DNA of 55,049 nucleotides from Gracilariopsis chorda (GCA_003194525.1 NBIV01000503.1:1-55049); one strand, 5' to 3'. Positions 27,062 through 37,203 are shown, counted from the first letter of the stretch. The notes: generated from the sequence alone by a model not told the origin. Made by a program: numbers and translations.

Positions 27062-29675
27062 ATGTCCGACTCCGAAGTTGAAACGGAATCCACATCTGGA
27101 ATGAAAATTCCTCGTTTCCATGGTAAGCGTGGTGATGATTCATATGCTGTGGCGTCACCGTCTCCGTGCTGCATGCCGTATTACATGTGTCTGGAATGTC
27201 GCGAATCCCTCTGGGGTTCAATCTACCACAGATATGTCAACTCAAGACACAACTACCGCAGGTAGTGGCACTGAAATAGCAACTCCCCGTATCATTGCGA
27301 AACGAGAAAAGGCTTGTGGTATCATCATCTGTGCTCTTGGTGATGCTCCATTACACGTAGTCATGGACGTGGATGATGATCCTGCACGTATGTTGCAACT
27401 CTTGGATAGACGTTATGCCTCCAATAGGACTGTATCTATAATTGCAATGCAGACGCGATTGTTCCGAATGTCGTACAGCGGTGAGAACATGTCCAGCTAT
27501 GTGGATCAATACACGGCATTGTTCGCTCAGTTAGACCGTATGGGCAAGGATGCTGCTATACCGGAGTCTCACAAGGCACCTATGCTACTTGCTTCCATTG
27601 ATCCGAACAGTTCGTTGGAGTCCACGGCTGCTGCACTCCGTACCAAGGACATATCGGAACTGACTTGGGACTATGTGGCAACCACTTTGATCGATGAGTA
27701 CAATGCTCGTCTGGTCAGTTCTTCTAGTTCTGGACGTACGCGAAGTCGAAAGAAGAACAGAAGCAAAGGTTCTGGTGGTTCACGTGTGTCTAAAAACTCC
27801 AGTCACACTCACATCAGGGATGGAAGTGACTCTGATGATCGGCCAAGTACAACTGGTAGAGCATACGTGGTGTCCAGTAACCGGAATTATCACTGTGAAT
27901 TCTGTGATCGTGATGGTCACACAAAGGACAGATGCCATGTGAATCCCGATAACCCAGATAATCACTTACCCAAAAGCCTCCTGGACAAGCTTAACATCAA
28001 ATCGAAGAGCAAATCTGGGGCGTCCAAGTCTTGCAATAAACCGGCTGGTAGTTCATCAAAGATTGAGGTATGTGGTATGGCACTGGAAAAGTCTTCCATC
28101 GTACCTCCCGACAGTTGTGATCTGGATACCTATGCCGATAGTGGTGCTACATCACACTTTTTCCATTCGGTGTCTGCGTTTATTCCCGAGTCTTTGCACA
28201 ACGTAGAAACTCGAACCATCATGCTTGCCAACAATACTGAAGTATGTGCAACGCAGCGGGGTGACATAGTACTGCCATTTGAGTACGCAAACCTACGATT
28301 GACTGATGTCCTGTTCGTTCCAGAACTGGAATACAATTTGGTGTCCATAGGATGCTTGGCGGACAAGGGCATTGAATCTTTCCTTCGCTCAAGTGAAGTT
28401 CGTCTCACCTTGGACAATGGGTTTGTAGTCGGCAGTGGCCATGGCGATCGACGCTCGGGGTTGTACACCTTACCCGATCCGATATTGCAAGGTACCAACC
28501 CAACCCCTTCCTCGTCACCAACTAGTGGAGATCATTGCATGAAGACATCGGAGTCCAGTATTGCTAATCTATGGCATCGGCGACTTGCCCACATCAATGC
28601 GCGCGACCTCCAGTCAGTTTACAAACATGCTGAAGGGGTGCCGAAGATGTCGGGAATGGAGGAGATATGCCGCCCGTGTATGCTTGGTAAGGCGCATAAA
28701 CTTCCGTTCCCTGGCAAATACGACCGAGCATCAGCCGTAGGTGAGGTGGTACACTCCGATATACTAGGACCCCTTGTACCTTCATTCCCACAAAGGTTTC
28801 AATATGGCTCTACCTTCCTCGACGAGCCTTCAAGTTATGCGATCTTAGGCTTCATGATCCATAAAAGTGAAATTGCTGTTGTATTCGATGCAGTCGAGCA
28901 CAAGTTCCAGCAGCTTGGAGGAGTGGCCATTGCGAAAGTGCACTTGGATAATGCCCAGGAGTATATTGCATTGCAGCTGAACCCTGCCAACAATCTTCAA
29001 GACACTTCTTTCTCTCCTCCGTATACTCCGGAACACAATGCAATAGCCGAGCGCATCAATCGCACTATGGAGGAAGCTGCTCGAGCTTTGCTCATACAGG
29101 CAAGTCTCCTAGAGTGCTTTTGGCCATACGCATTAAAGCATGTCATACATGTTCGCAATAGGGTTTATCACTCAGCAACTGGAAGCAGCCCTTACCTTTT
29201 GATGACTGGTTCAAAACCATCCCTGAAGCATGTCAAAGTGTTTGGGTGTGCTGCGTTCGTGCTTAAGATGAAACCGGATACCAAGTTCGAGTCTTGTGCA
29301 CTTGAGGGAGTGTACTTGCAGACTCTTGAGCATGGTGTGTATGATGTTTTAGTCAATGATAGTGATGAGATTCCACGCATTGTAAAGTCTCGGCATGTGA
29401 CATTTGACGAGTCCAAGTTCCCTGGGGCACCATTTCTGGAACATGTTATGAGTGATGAAGGTGCATCAGATGATACTTATGAATGCACAGATCACTCTGA
29501 AATCGATACTGAGAGTGGTAGTATGGTTTCTGTGGACACCCCATTCGACATTGAGAGTGATGTTGGCAGTAGTACCTGTGCTGTCACTGAAAACCAAATG
29601 TTCCGGGGAGCATGGGCTGTTTTAGAGGGTACCTCTGCAAAAGCGCATATGCGCGTGTGCGCGAACCCAACATGA
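27062..29675 (+). pseudogene. A gag-protease-integrase with one frameshift (unit 5)
   Basis: A single inserted C near 27141 (GATTCATATG against GATTATATG) breaks the frame 27 codons after the ATG. From there the Gag-protease-integrase frame is open to the TGA at 29673-29675, which lies inside LTR-B. It differs from units 6 and 7 by a linked set of variants (MDVDDD, PKMSG, AILGF, ECFWPY, DTPF) shared with the copy at 45761, so it belongs to a second sequence type. All catalytic motifs are present. The lone C could be a sequencing error. Confidence 0.85.
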
Positions 29676-29692
29676 AACTGGCTTCTGATTGG
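29620..29692 (+). promoter_or_regulatory. LTR-B U3 module: hairpin, palindrome, inverted CCAAT
   Basis: Hairpin TTTT-AGAGG/CCTCT-GC-AAAA at 29620-29642, then the perfect palindrome GCGCATATGCGC at 29643-29654, then ATTGG (inverted CCAAT box) at 29688-29692. The palindrome-to-ATTGG distance (45 bp start to start) is the same as in LTR-A. A role as transcription-factor sites is inferred. Confidence 0.5.
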
Positions 29693-29985
29693 CTACTGCA
29701 AATGTACATATGCTACGTGGTGCGTACAAGTGGTATGGCATAACTGGATCGGTTGGACACACCCACGTGTCCAGCTACTACAGTGGTCACAGTGTACGTT
29801 GTGTGCAGGGGATACTGATGAAGTGGTTGACACCTGGTACAAGTGGTACAGCAGTGGTTGGTACAATGGTAAGGTGCGCATGCACTGTCAACAGGTTTAC
29901 ACATGCACGGGTATATTGATGACGTGGGTGTTGTGTGCATTGCCACATGATGACATGGCACTAACACCACAGGTTACGTGCCGAT

Positions 29986-30021
29986 TTACCGTGACGTGTT
30001 GACTTACCGTGATGTGTTGGC
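29986..30021 (+). repeat. 18-bp direct repeat pair in LTR-B
   Basis: Two adjacent copies of an 18-mer starting TTACCGTGA and differing at two positions. A 10-bp tandem pair (GTGCGTTGGT) follows at 30101-30120. Possible enhancer repeats. Confidence 0.6.
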
Positions 30022-30245
30022 ATGTGCTGGCGTGTGTTGGAGTCGTGAATTTGTGACTTGTCATGGTCATGTGTATGCACGTAACTATTACAGAACATTG
30101 GTGCGTTGGTGTGCGTTGGTGTAATGTGGTTGTGCTGAGCTGGCTATGTCATGTTAGATGATGATTGGTAGTATTGAGTGTCCCTGCTTAGTGGTTTAGG
30201 TTTTACTTGTAGTTGGTGTTCCCGCGCAATTCGAGTTTAGAGTGG

Positions 30246-30253
30246 TATATAAG
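30246..30253 (+). promoter_or_regulatory. TATA box of LTR-B
   Basis: TATATAAG about 94 bp before the LTR end, as expected for a U3/R boundary. Present in every LTR-B and, reversed, in each inverted arm. Confidence 0.6.
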
Positions 30254-30339
30254 ATGTGCCTGAAGGACCTCCAAGTAAATCCAAGCCAGAGCTGGCGAAC
30301 TTCCCTTCCATCCCCTCAACTTCCTTAGAACTTTCAACA

Positions 30340-31178
30340 GTGGTCAACTCAACCTCAGATTTGGCAGTGCCAGACATATGCCACCAGCGTTGTGGTGCAC
30401 GCCTTGTGCGATGAGGATACCGTGACTGTGACTCAGAGTCAACATTTTCATGTTCAATGTCACCTCCATCGTCATTTGACTGCTCTTCATCACTCGAACT
30501 GTCCTCGGCAGCATCAAAGTTCACTGTTGCAGGGTCAACCATAATGTCTGTTGGTGCCTGAGGGTGGTCTATGGTACCATTTTCTGAGTTTGACATGATG
30601 TTCTCAACATCATCAACAGAGAATTCATCTGAACTGATGCTATCCATATCGTTCTCAGAATGATAAGTACTATCTGATATGCTTTCGTCATCCATATAGT
30701 TGCTGAGATATGGTGCACCAGGGAACCTAGATTCATCAAAAGTGATGACGGGACCTTACTATTCGAGGAATATCGTCGTCATCAGTACTAGGACCTCATA
30801 AAAACCACGGTCAAGAGTCTGCAAGTACACTCCCTCAAGTGCACGAGACTCGAACTTGGTGCCCGGGTTCATTTTTAATACATATGCGGCACATCCAAAT
30901 ACTCTGACATACTTCAAAGAAGCCCTGGTTTCAGTCACTAGCTCATACGGTGTTACGCCAGAGGTGGAGTGCAGCACTCTATTGGGAACATAAATAACAT
31001 GTTTTAGTGCATACGACCACAAACATTCTGGAAGATTTGCTTGAATGAGCAGAGCTCGGGCTGCTTCACCTATAGTGCGATTGATGCGCTCTGCAATAGC
31101 ATTATGTTTCGGGGTATACGGTGGAGAAAACGATACCTCCTGGAGACCGGTCTTGGGATTCTCTTGCAAGGCAATGTA
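30340..31178 (-). pseudogene. Antisense A' integrase/linker fragment (unit 6, reference copy)
   Basis: 839 bp. On the minus strand, 31169-30759 encodes the last part of a Copia integrase core and C-terminal domain (PPYTPKHNAIAERINRT, VFGCAAYVLKMNPGTKFESR, GVYLQTLDRGFYEVL), then after two frame breaks near 30770 and 30736 an acidic Ser/Asp/Glu-rich linker and the basic YPHRTRRAPQRWW motif. It resembles A protein closely but not identically, so it comes from a sister element. Both frame breaks occur in every unit, unlike the private indels of units 1-4, and so are genuine. The linker frame runs on into the antisense strand of LTR-B. It has no start, protease or RT and cannot be functional alone. 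Confidence 0.88.
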
Positions 31179-31567
31179 CTAAGGAAGTTGAGGGGATGGA
31201 AGGGACGTTCGCCAGCTCTAGCTTGGATTTACTTGGAGGTCCTTCAGGCACATCTTATATACCACTCTAAACTCGAATTGCGCGGGAACACCAACTACAA
31301 GTAAAACCTAAACCACTAAGCAGGGACACTCAGTACTACCAATCATCATCTAGCATGACATAGCCAGCTCAGCACAACCTCATTACATCAACGCACACCA
31401 ACGCACCAACGTTCCGTAATAGTTACGTGCATACACATGACCATGACAAGGCACAAATTCACGACTCCAACCCACGCCAGCACATGCCAACACATCACGG
31501 TAAGACAACACGTCACGGTAAGTCGGCACGTAACCTGTGGTGTTAGTGCCATGTCATCAAGTGGCAA
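31179..31567 (-). repeat. Inverted partial LTR-B (unit 6, reference copy)
   Basis: Pairs with 29938-30328 of the sense LTR-B over about 390 bp at roughly 97% identity. Its outer end is truncated (the last 13 bases of LTR-B are missing, joined at CTTCCTTAG to A' coding sequence). The inner end stops at GGCAA where LTR-A begins. It carries ACGGAACG and GTACTGAG, the variants of the B 3' LTR at 54303. Confidence 0.92.
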
Positions 31568-32300
31568 TGTTGAAGTGTTGAACTCTACAAGTGGTCGAGT
31601 GCCTGGCCAACCCCCGCAGAAGGTGTCAGCTTGGTCCAAAACCAAACCTTCAGGGGACGTTGGGCACTTTTGGAGCCCCTCGCTCCAAAAGCGCATATGC
31701 GCCTCTGCTCAAACCCAACGTGAAATGGCAATGTGATTGGCTACTGGAAAATGCTATATGCATTGTATACCGTACAAGTGTTATGGAGTGTATGGTACTG
31801 GATTGCGGATATGCACAAGTGGAGCAATGTGGTTGGTCCAAGTGTGCGCGCAGTAGACGGTTGTGCTGCAATGCCGAAGATGCGAATGGAAGCTGTATTG
31901 GGTGATTTGGGACAATGTGCGTTTGTGGGCTGCGCGGAGGGGTTGGAGTGCCAGGATGGTAATTATTGATTTTTTAGAGCTGGTTCCAGATCACGGGACT
32001 GGCAATGAATTTGCCGCATTGATTGATTTAGTTATTTGAAATTGTGACCCTCTAGATTGTGCGCGCTTTTCGTGTACACCTGCACAGACGAATAACGTGT
32101 AGTGCAATGGTGCAACCACCGCCGTCGCTTGCTGCAACGACGGTGAAGTGTGTGCGGTAGGGTATATGTAGATTGGCTGTGCCTGCTGTCGAGTAAACTG
32201 GTCGAGTAAGGCTGACAACCTTCCTTGTTTTATTTTCTTGTTTCTTCTTCCTCCCGTTGTTTCTTCCCTTTTGTTTTCATAACCCGCGTGCGTTGCAACA
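31568..32300 (+). repeat. LTR-A (unit 6, reference copy)
   Basis: 733 bp, TGTTGAAG start, TGCAACA end, giving 5-bp terminal inverted repeats TGTTG/CAACA. A weak TATA-like GTATATGTAG lies near 32162 and a pyrimidine-rich stretch occupies 32220-32279. It differs from the LTR-A at 44241 at about 24 positions (about 3%). Confidence 0.93.
31667..31740 (+). promoter_or_regulatory. LTR-A U3 module: hairpin, palindrome, inverted CCAAT
   Basis: Ten-bp stem CTTTTGGAGC/GCTCCAAAAG with a 5-nt loop (31667-31691), overlapping by its last base the palindrome GCGCATATGCGC (31691-31702), then AACCCAACGTGAAA and ATTGG (31736-31740). It is collinear with the LTR-B module although the surrounding LTR sequence differs. 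Confidence 0.5.
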
Positions 32301-32314
32301 GGTTATGGGCCCAG
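32301..32314 (+). other. Primer-binding site of A, tRNA-iMet anticodon arm
   Basis: GGTTATGGGCCCAG begins directly after LTR-A. It is the reverse complement of CTGGGCCCATAACC, the anticodon stem-loop of eukaryotic initiator tRNA-Met, as in Drosophila copia, which primes from a cleaved tRNA half. There is no match to the usual 3'-end (TGGTATCAGAGC-like) PBS. Confidence 0.8.
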
Positions 32315-33087
32315 AGCGTGGACGTTTCGCATACGTCGCGCTCTACTAATATCTCTTTGGATTCTACGAAGACTGGTTTTTCTTGCGCGCAGGTACGCGT
32401 TGCGTTGCGAGCGAGCGAATCTTGTGGAAGTCGAGTGGCAGTGGTGAAAGTAGGCAAAGCGTTCAGAGACACCTTCTCTGGTAAGCCGACCTGCGCCTGT
32501 TCCGATCCCTGCTTCTTTGCTTCAGCGCACAAGGAAGACCGCACTAATTTCCGGCAAGCAACTAGAAGGGGTTACCTGGTGAAAGCTTATCGCGTCAGCT
32601 ACTAGCCTCCCTTGGACGTCTCGTACGGATTGTAAAGCCCCTCGCTCTGAAGTGCGCAGAGCAGGATTGGTTGCAGATACCGCATCTCACCTGGAGAGAG
32701 TTACCAGGGACCAGAGGATTCGGACCTCTAGGGTAGCGGGGATAGTATCTCCTGCCAGTGCGCCCGTCTTAAGAAGTTTTATTTCTGTCCAGGCTCGTAT
32801 CAGTACGTCCTGTGAGTATACTCCGGGCGTTGAGTACCCGAACTCGGCATGTGATCGCGTACGAGACGCGTCTCGACAAGCGTAGTAGACTTGGTTACAC
32901 GGTCTCCGCTGAAGTTTTCGCTGTTGAGTGTTTGAGATTCTTCTCCGCTCCAGTTTTTCTGGTTCTTTGTGTAACAGAAGCCTTGAAACCCCTCTTTCGG
33001 CTTCAATACATTGCGTGGATATCACTACATTTGGCATCTACTTAGTTGCTTTTGTTGCTTTTCTTTGGTTCTAGTCCCGTAGGAACC
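32315..33087 (+). other. 5' leader of A (unit 6, reference copy)
   Basis: Non-coding, about 770 bp between PBS and the gag ATG. It holds the conserved hairpin block (32644-32752). A donor-like CTG|GTAAGC at 32481 and an acceptor-like TTTCTGTCCAG ending at 32792 would bound a 312-bp intron that contains the hairpins. Splicing is only inferred. Confidence 0.6.
32644..32752 (+). ncRNA. Four-hairpin leader RNA element of A
   Basis: H1: GCTCTG/CAGAGC around a 7-nt loop (32644-32662). H2: CCTGG/CCAGG (32690-32708). H3: AGAGG/CCTCT (32713-32729). H4: GGGGAT-AGT-ATCTCC (32738-32752). The B leader has four stems in the same order, with different bases that still pair and near-identical linker TAGGGTAGCGG. 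Packaging, dimerisation or translation control are possible roles; none is shown by the sequence. Confidence 0.55.
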
Positions 33088-35700
33088 ATGTCCGACTCCG
33101 AAGTTGAAACGGAATCCACATCTGGAATGAAAATTCCTCGTTTCCATGGTAAGCGTGGTGATGATTATATGCTGTGGCGTCACCGTCTCCGTGCTGCATG
33201 CCGTATTACATGTGTCTGGAATGTCGCGAATCCCTCTGGGGTTCAATCTACCACAGATATGTCAACTCAAGACACAACTACCGCAGGTAGTGGCACTGAA
33301 ATAGCAACTCCCCGTATCATTGCGAAACGAGAAAAGGCTTGTGGTATCATCATCTGTGCTCTTGGTGATGCTCCATTACACGTAGTCATGGACATGGATG
33401 ATGATCCTGCACGTATGTTGCAACTCTTGGATAGACGTTATGCCTCCAATAGGACTGTATCTATAATTGCAATGCAGACGCGATTGTTCCGAATGTCGTA
33501 CAGCGGTGAGAACATGTCCAGCTATGTGGATCAATACACGGCATTGTTCGCTCAGTTAGACCGTATGGGCAAGGATGCTGCTATACCGGAGTCTCACAAG
33601 GCACCTATGCTACTTGCTTCCATTGATCCGAACAGTTCGTTGGAGTCCACGGCTGCTGCACTCCGTACCAAGGACATATCGGAACTGACTTGGGACTATG
33701 TGGCAACCACTTTGATCGATGAGTACAATGCTCGTCTGGTCAGTTCTTCTAGTTCTGGACGTACGCGAAGTCGAAAGAAGAACAGAAGCAAAGGTTCTGG
33801 TGGTTCACGTGTGTCTAAAAACTCCAGTCACACTCACATCAGGGATGGAAGTGACTCTGATGATCGGCCAAGTACAACTGGTAGAGCATACGTGGTGTCC
33901 AGTAACCGGAATTATCACTGTGAATTCTGTGATCGTGATGGTCACACAAAGGACAGATGCCATGTGAATCCCGATAACCCAGATAATCACTTACCCAAAA
34001 GCCCCCTGGACAAGCTTAACATCAAATCGAAGAGCAAATCTGGGGCGTCCAAGTCTTGCAATAAACCGGCTGGTAGTTCATCAAAGATTGAGGTATGTGG
34101 TATGGCACTGGAAAAGTCTTCCATCGTACCTCCCGACAGTTGTGATATGGACACCTATGCCGATAGTGGTGCTACATCACACTTTTTCCATTCGGTGTCT
34201 GCGTTTATTCCCGAGTCTTTGCACAACGTAGAAACTCGAACCATCATGCTTGCCAACAATACTGAAGTATGTGCAACGCAGCGGGGTGACATAGTACTGC
34301 CATTTGAGTACGCAAACCTACGATTGACTGATGTCCTGTTCGTTCCAGAACTGGAATACAATTTGGTGTCCATAGGATGCTTGGCGGACAAGGGCATTGA
34401 ATCTTTCCTTCGCTCAAGTGAAGTTCGTCTCACCTTGGACAATGGGTTTGTAGTCGGCAGTGGCCATGGCGATCGACGCTCGGGGTTGTACACCTTACCC
34501 GATCCGATATTGCAAGGTACCAACCCAACCCCTTCCTCGTCACCAACTAGTGGAGATCATTGCATGAAGACATCGGAGTCCAGTATTGCTAATCTATGGC
34601 ATCGGCGACTTGCCCACATCAATGCGCGCGACCTCCAGTCAGTTTACAAACATGCTGAAGGGGTGCCGAAGACGTCGGGAATGGAGGAGATATGCCGCCC
34701 GTGTATGCTTGGTAAGGCGCATAAACTTCCGTTCCCTGGCAAATACGACCGAGCATCAGCCGTAGGTGAGGTGGTACACTCCGATATACTAGGACCCCTT
34801 GTACCTTCATTCCCACAAAGGTTTCAATATGGCTCTACCTTCCTCGACGAGCCTTCAAGTTATGCGCTCTTAGGCTTCATGATCCATAAAAGTGAAATTG
34901 CTGTTGTATTCGATGCAGTTGAGCACAAGTTCCAGCAGCTTGGAGGAGTGGCCATTGCGAAAGTGCACTTGGATAATGCCCAGGAGTATATTGCATTGCA
35001 GCTAAACCCTGCCAACAATCTTCAAGACACTTCTTTCTCTCCTCCGTATACTCCGGAACACAATGCAATAGCCGAGCGCATCAATCGAACTATGGAGGAA
35101 GCTGCTCGAGCTTTGCTCATACAGGCAAGTCTCCTAGAGTGCTTGTGGCCATACGCATTAAAGCATGTCATACATGTTCGCAATAGGGTTTATCACTCAG
35201 CAACTGGAAGCAGCCCTTACCTTTTGATGACTGGTTCAAAACCATCCCTGAAGCATGTCAAAGTGTTTGGGTGTGCTGCGTTCGTGCTTAAGATGAAACC
35301 GGATACCAAGTTCGAGTCTTGTGCACTTGAGGGAGTGTACTTGCAGACTCTTGAGCATGGTGTGTATGATGTTTTAGTCAATGATAGTGATGAGATTCCA
35401 CGCATTGTAAAGTCTCGGCATGTGACATTTGACGAGTCCAAGTTCCCTGGGGCACCATTTCTGGAACATGTTATGAGTGATGAAGGTGCATCAGATGATA
35501 CTTATGAATGCACAGATCACTCTGAAATCGATACTGAGAGTGGTAGTATGGTTTCTGTGGACACCCCAATCGACATTGAGAGTGATGTTGGCAGTAGTAC
35601 CTGTGCTGTCACTGAAAACCAAATGTTCCGGGGAGCATGGGCTGTTTTAGAGGGTACCTCTGCAAAAGCGCATATGCGCGTGTGCGCGAACCCAACATGA
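33088..35700 (+). CDS. A Gag-protease-integrase polyprotein, ends in LTR-B (unit 6)
   Basis: 870 aa from the ATG in AACCATGTCC; an in-frame upstream ATG at 33046 would add 14 aa, but the leader context favours 33088. Order: Copia Gag domain (about 20-240, with RLFRMSYSGENMSSYVDQY), basic Ser-rich tract, CX2CX4HX4C zinc knuckle (278-291), aspartic protease DSGA (D359), integrase zinc module (H505, H510, C536, C539) and DDE core (D566, D629, E663), then the integrase C-terminal domain and acidic linker. About 832 residues are A sequence; the last 38 are read from the inserted LTR-B and end in its TGA. Reverse transcriptase and RNase H are absent from this unit. Identical in protein to the copy at 39113. 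It could still make Gag, protease and integrase; whether it is expressed is unknown. Confidence 0.9.
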   Translation: MSDSEVETESTSGMKIPRFHGKRGDDYMLWRHRLRAACRITCVWNVANPSGVQSTTDMSTQDTTTAGSGTEIATPRIIAKREKACGIIICALGDAPLHVVMDMDDDPARMLQLLDRRYASNRTVSIIAMQTRLFRMSYSGENMSSYVDQYTALFAQLDRMGKDAAIPESHKAPMLLASIDPNSSLESTAAALRTKDISELTWDYVATTLIDEYNARLVSSSSSGRTRSRKKNRSKGSGGSRVSKNSSHTHIRDGSDSDDRPSTTGRAYVVSSNRNYHCEFCDRDGHTKDRCHVNPDNPDNHLPKSPLDKLNIKSKSKSGASKSCNKPAGSSSKIEVCGMALEKSSIVPPDSCDMDTYADSGATSHFFHSVSAFIPESLHNVETRTIMLANNTEVCATQRGDIVLPFEYANLRLTDVLFVPELEYNLVSIGCLADKGIESFLRSSEVRLTLDNGFVVGSGHGDRRSGLYTLPDPILQGTNPTPSSSPTSGDHCMKTSESSIANLWHRRLAHINARDLQSVYKHAEGVPKTSGMEEICRPCMLGKAHKLPFPGKYDRASAVGEVVHSDILGPLVPSFPQRFQYGSTFLDEPSSYALLGFMIHKSEIAVVFDAVEHKFQQLGGVAIAKVHLDNAQEYIALQLNPANNLQDTSFSPPYTPEHNAIAERINRTMEEAARALLIQASLLECLWPYALKHVIHVRNRVYHSATGSSPYLLMTGSKPSLKHVKVFGCAAFVLKMKPDTKFESCALEGVYLQTLEHGVYDVLVNDSDEIPRIVKSRHVTFDESKFPGAPFLEHVMSDEGASDDTYECTDHSEIDTESGSMVSVDTPIDIESDVGSSTCAVTENQMFRGAWAVLEGTSAKAHMRVCANPT

Positions 35701-36364
35701 AACTGGCTTCTGATTGGCTACTGCAAATGTACATATGCTACGTGGTGCGTACAAGTGGTATGGCATAACTGGATCGGTTGGACACACCCACGTGTCCAGC
35801 TACTACAGTGGTCACAGTGTACGTTGTGTGCAGGGGATACTGATGAAGTGGTTGACACCTGGTACAAGTGGTACAGCAGTGGTTGGTACAATGGTAAGGT
35901 GCGCATGCACTGTCAACAGGTTTACACATGCACGGGTATATTGATGACGTGGGTGTTGTGTGCATTGCCACATGATGACATGGCACTAACACCACAGGTT
36001 ACGTGCCGATTTACCGTGACGTGTTGACTTACCGTGATGTGTTGGCATGTGCTGGCGTGTGTTGGAGTCGTGAATTTGTGACTTGTCATGGTCATGTGTA
36101 TGCACGTAACTATTACAGAACATTGGTGCGTTGGTGTGCGTTGGTGTAATGTGGTTGTGCTGAGCTGGCTATGTCATGTTAGATGATGATTGGTAGTATT
36201 GAGTGTCCCTGCTTAGTGGTTTAGGTTTTACTTGTAGTTGGTGTTCCCGCGCAATTCGAGTTTAGAGTGGTATATAAGATGTGCCTGAAGGACCTCCAAG
36301 TAAATCCAAGCCAGAGCTGGCGAACTTCCCTTCCATCCCCTCAACTTCCTTAGAACTTTCAACA
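35586..36364 (+). repeat. LTR-B at the unit 6/7 junction
   Basis: 779 bp, AGTGA (35581-35585) on the left, antisense A' on the right; array-type 3' third. Confidence 0.92.
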
Positions 36365-37203
36365 GTGGTCAACTCAACCTCAGATTTGGCAGTGCCAGAC
36401 ATATGCCACCAGCGTTGTGGTGCACGCCTTGTGCGATGAGGATACCGTGACTGTGACTCAGAGTCAACATTTTCATGTTCAATGTCACCTCCATCGTCAT
36501 TTGACTGCTCTTCATCACTCGAACTGTCCTCGGCAGCATCAAAGTTCACTGTTGCAGGGTCAACCATAATGTCTGTTGGTGCCTGAGGGTGGTCTATGGT
36601 ACCATTTTCTGAGTTTGACATGATGTTCTCAACATCATCAACAGAGAATTCATCTGAACTGATGCTATCCATATCGTTCTCAGAATGATAAGTACTATCT
36701 GATATGCTTTCGTCATCCATATAGTTGCTGAGATATGGTGCACCAGGGAACCTAGATTCATCAAAAGTGATGACGGGACCTTACTATTCGAGGAATATCG
36801 TCGTCATCAGTACTAGGACCTCATAAAAACCACGGTCAAGAGTCTGCAAGTACACTCCCTCAAGTGCACGAGACTCGAACTTGGTGCCCGGGTTCATTTT
36901 TAATACATATGCGGCACATCCAAATACTCTGACATACTTCAAAGAAGCCCTGGTTTCAGTCACTAGCTCATACGGTGTTACGCCAGAGGTGGAGTGCAGC
37001 ACTCTATTGGGAACATAAATAACATGTTTTAGTGCATACGACCACAAACATTCTGGAAGATTTGCTTGAATGAGCAGAGCTCGGGCTGCTTCACCTATAG
37101 TGCGATTGATGCGCTCTGCAATAGCATTATGTTTCGGGGTATACGGTGGAGAAAACGATACCTCCTGGAGACCGGTCTTGGGATTCTCTTGCAAGGCAAT
37201 GTA
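36365..37203 (-). pseudogene. Antisense A' integrase/linker fragment (unit 7)
   Basis: Clean 839-bp copy equal to that in unit 6: integrase part 36784-37194, linker part up to 36720. This is the rightmost A' fragment in the window. Confidence 0.88.

Larger units (their letters stand above)
29561..30339 (+). repeat. LTR-B at the unit 5/6 junction (reference array copy)
   Basis: 779 bp, TGTTGGCAG start, TTTCAACA end. Left flank AGTGA (29556-29560) from A pol, right flank GTGGT from antisense A'. The lack of matching flanks shows this LTR is a recombination product. Compared with the solo LTR at 41611 its 3' third carries AATGTGG, AAGCCAG and TTAGAACTTTCAACA. Confidence 0.93.

Noticed and set aside
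29689..30002. Trp-rich 76-90 aa open frames in every LTR-B
   Set aside because: They lie in U3, overlap on both strands, show no domain, and recur only because the LTR recurs.
32301..32314. tRNA gene at the PBS
   Set aside because: Only the anticodon-arm complement is present; there are no A/B boxes or acceptor stem around it.
32225..32605. 126-aa open frame crossing the LTR-A end and leader (also 104-aa antisense frame)
   Set aside because: Runs across the LTR/PBS boundary, varies with homopolymer length between units, and has no recognisable domain.
34155..34523. 122-aa antisense frame inside A protease/integrase
   Set aside because: A shadow of the A polyprotein; conserved only because the sense strand is.
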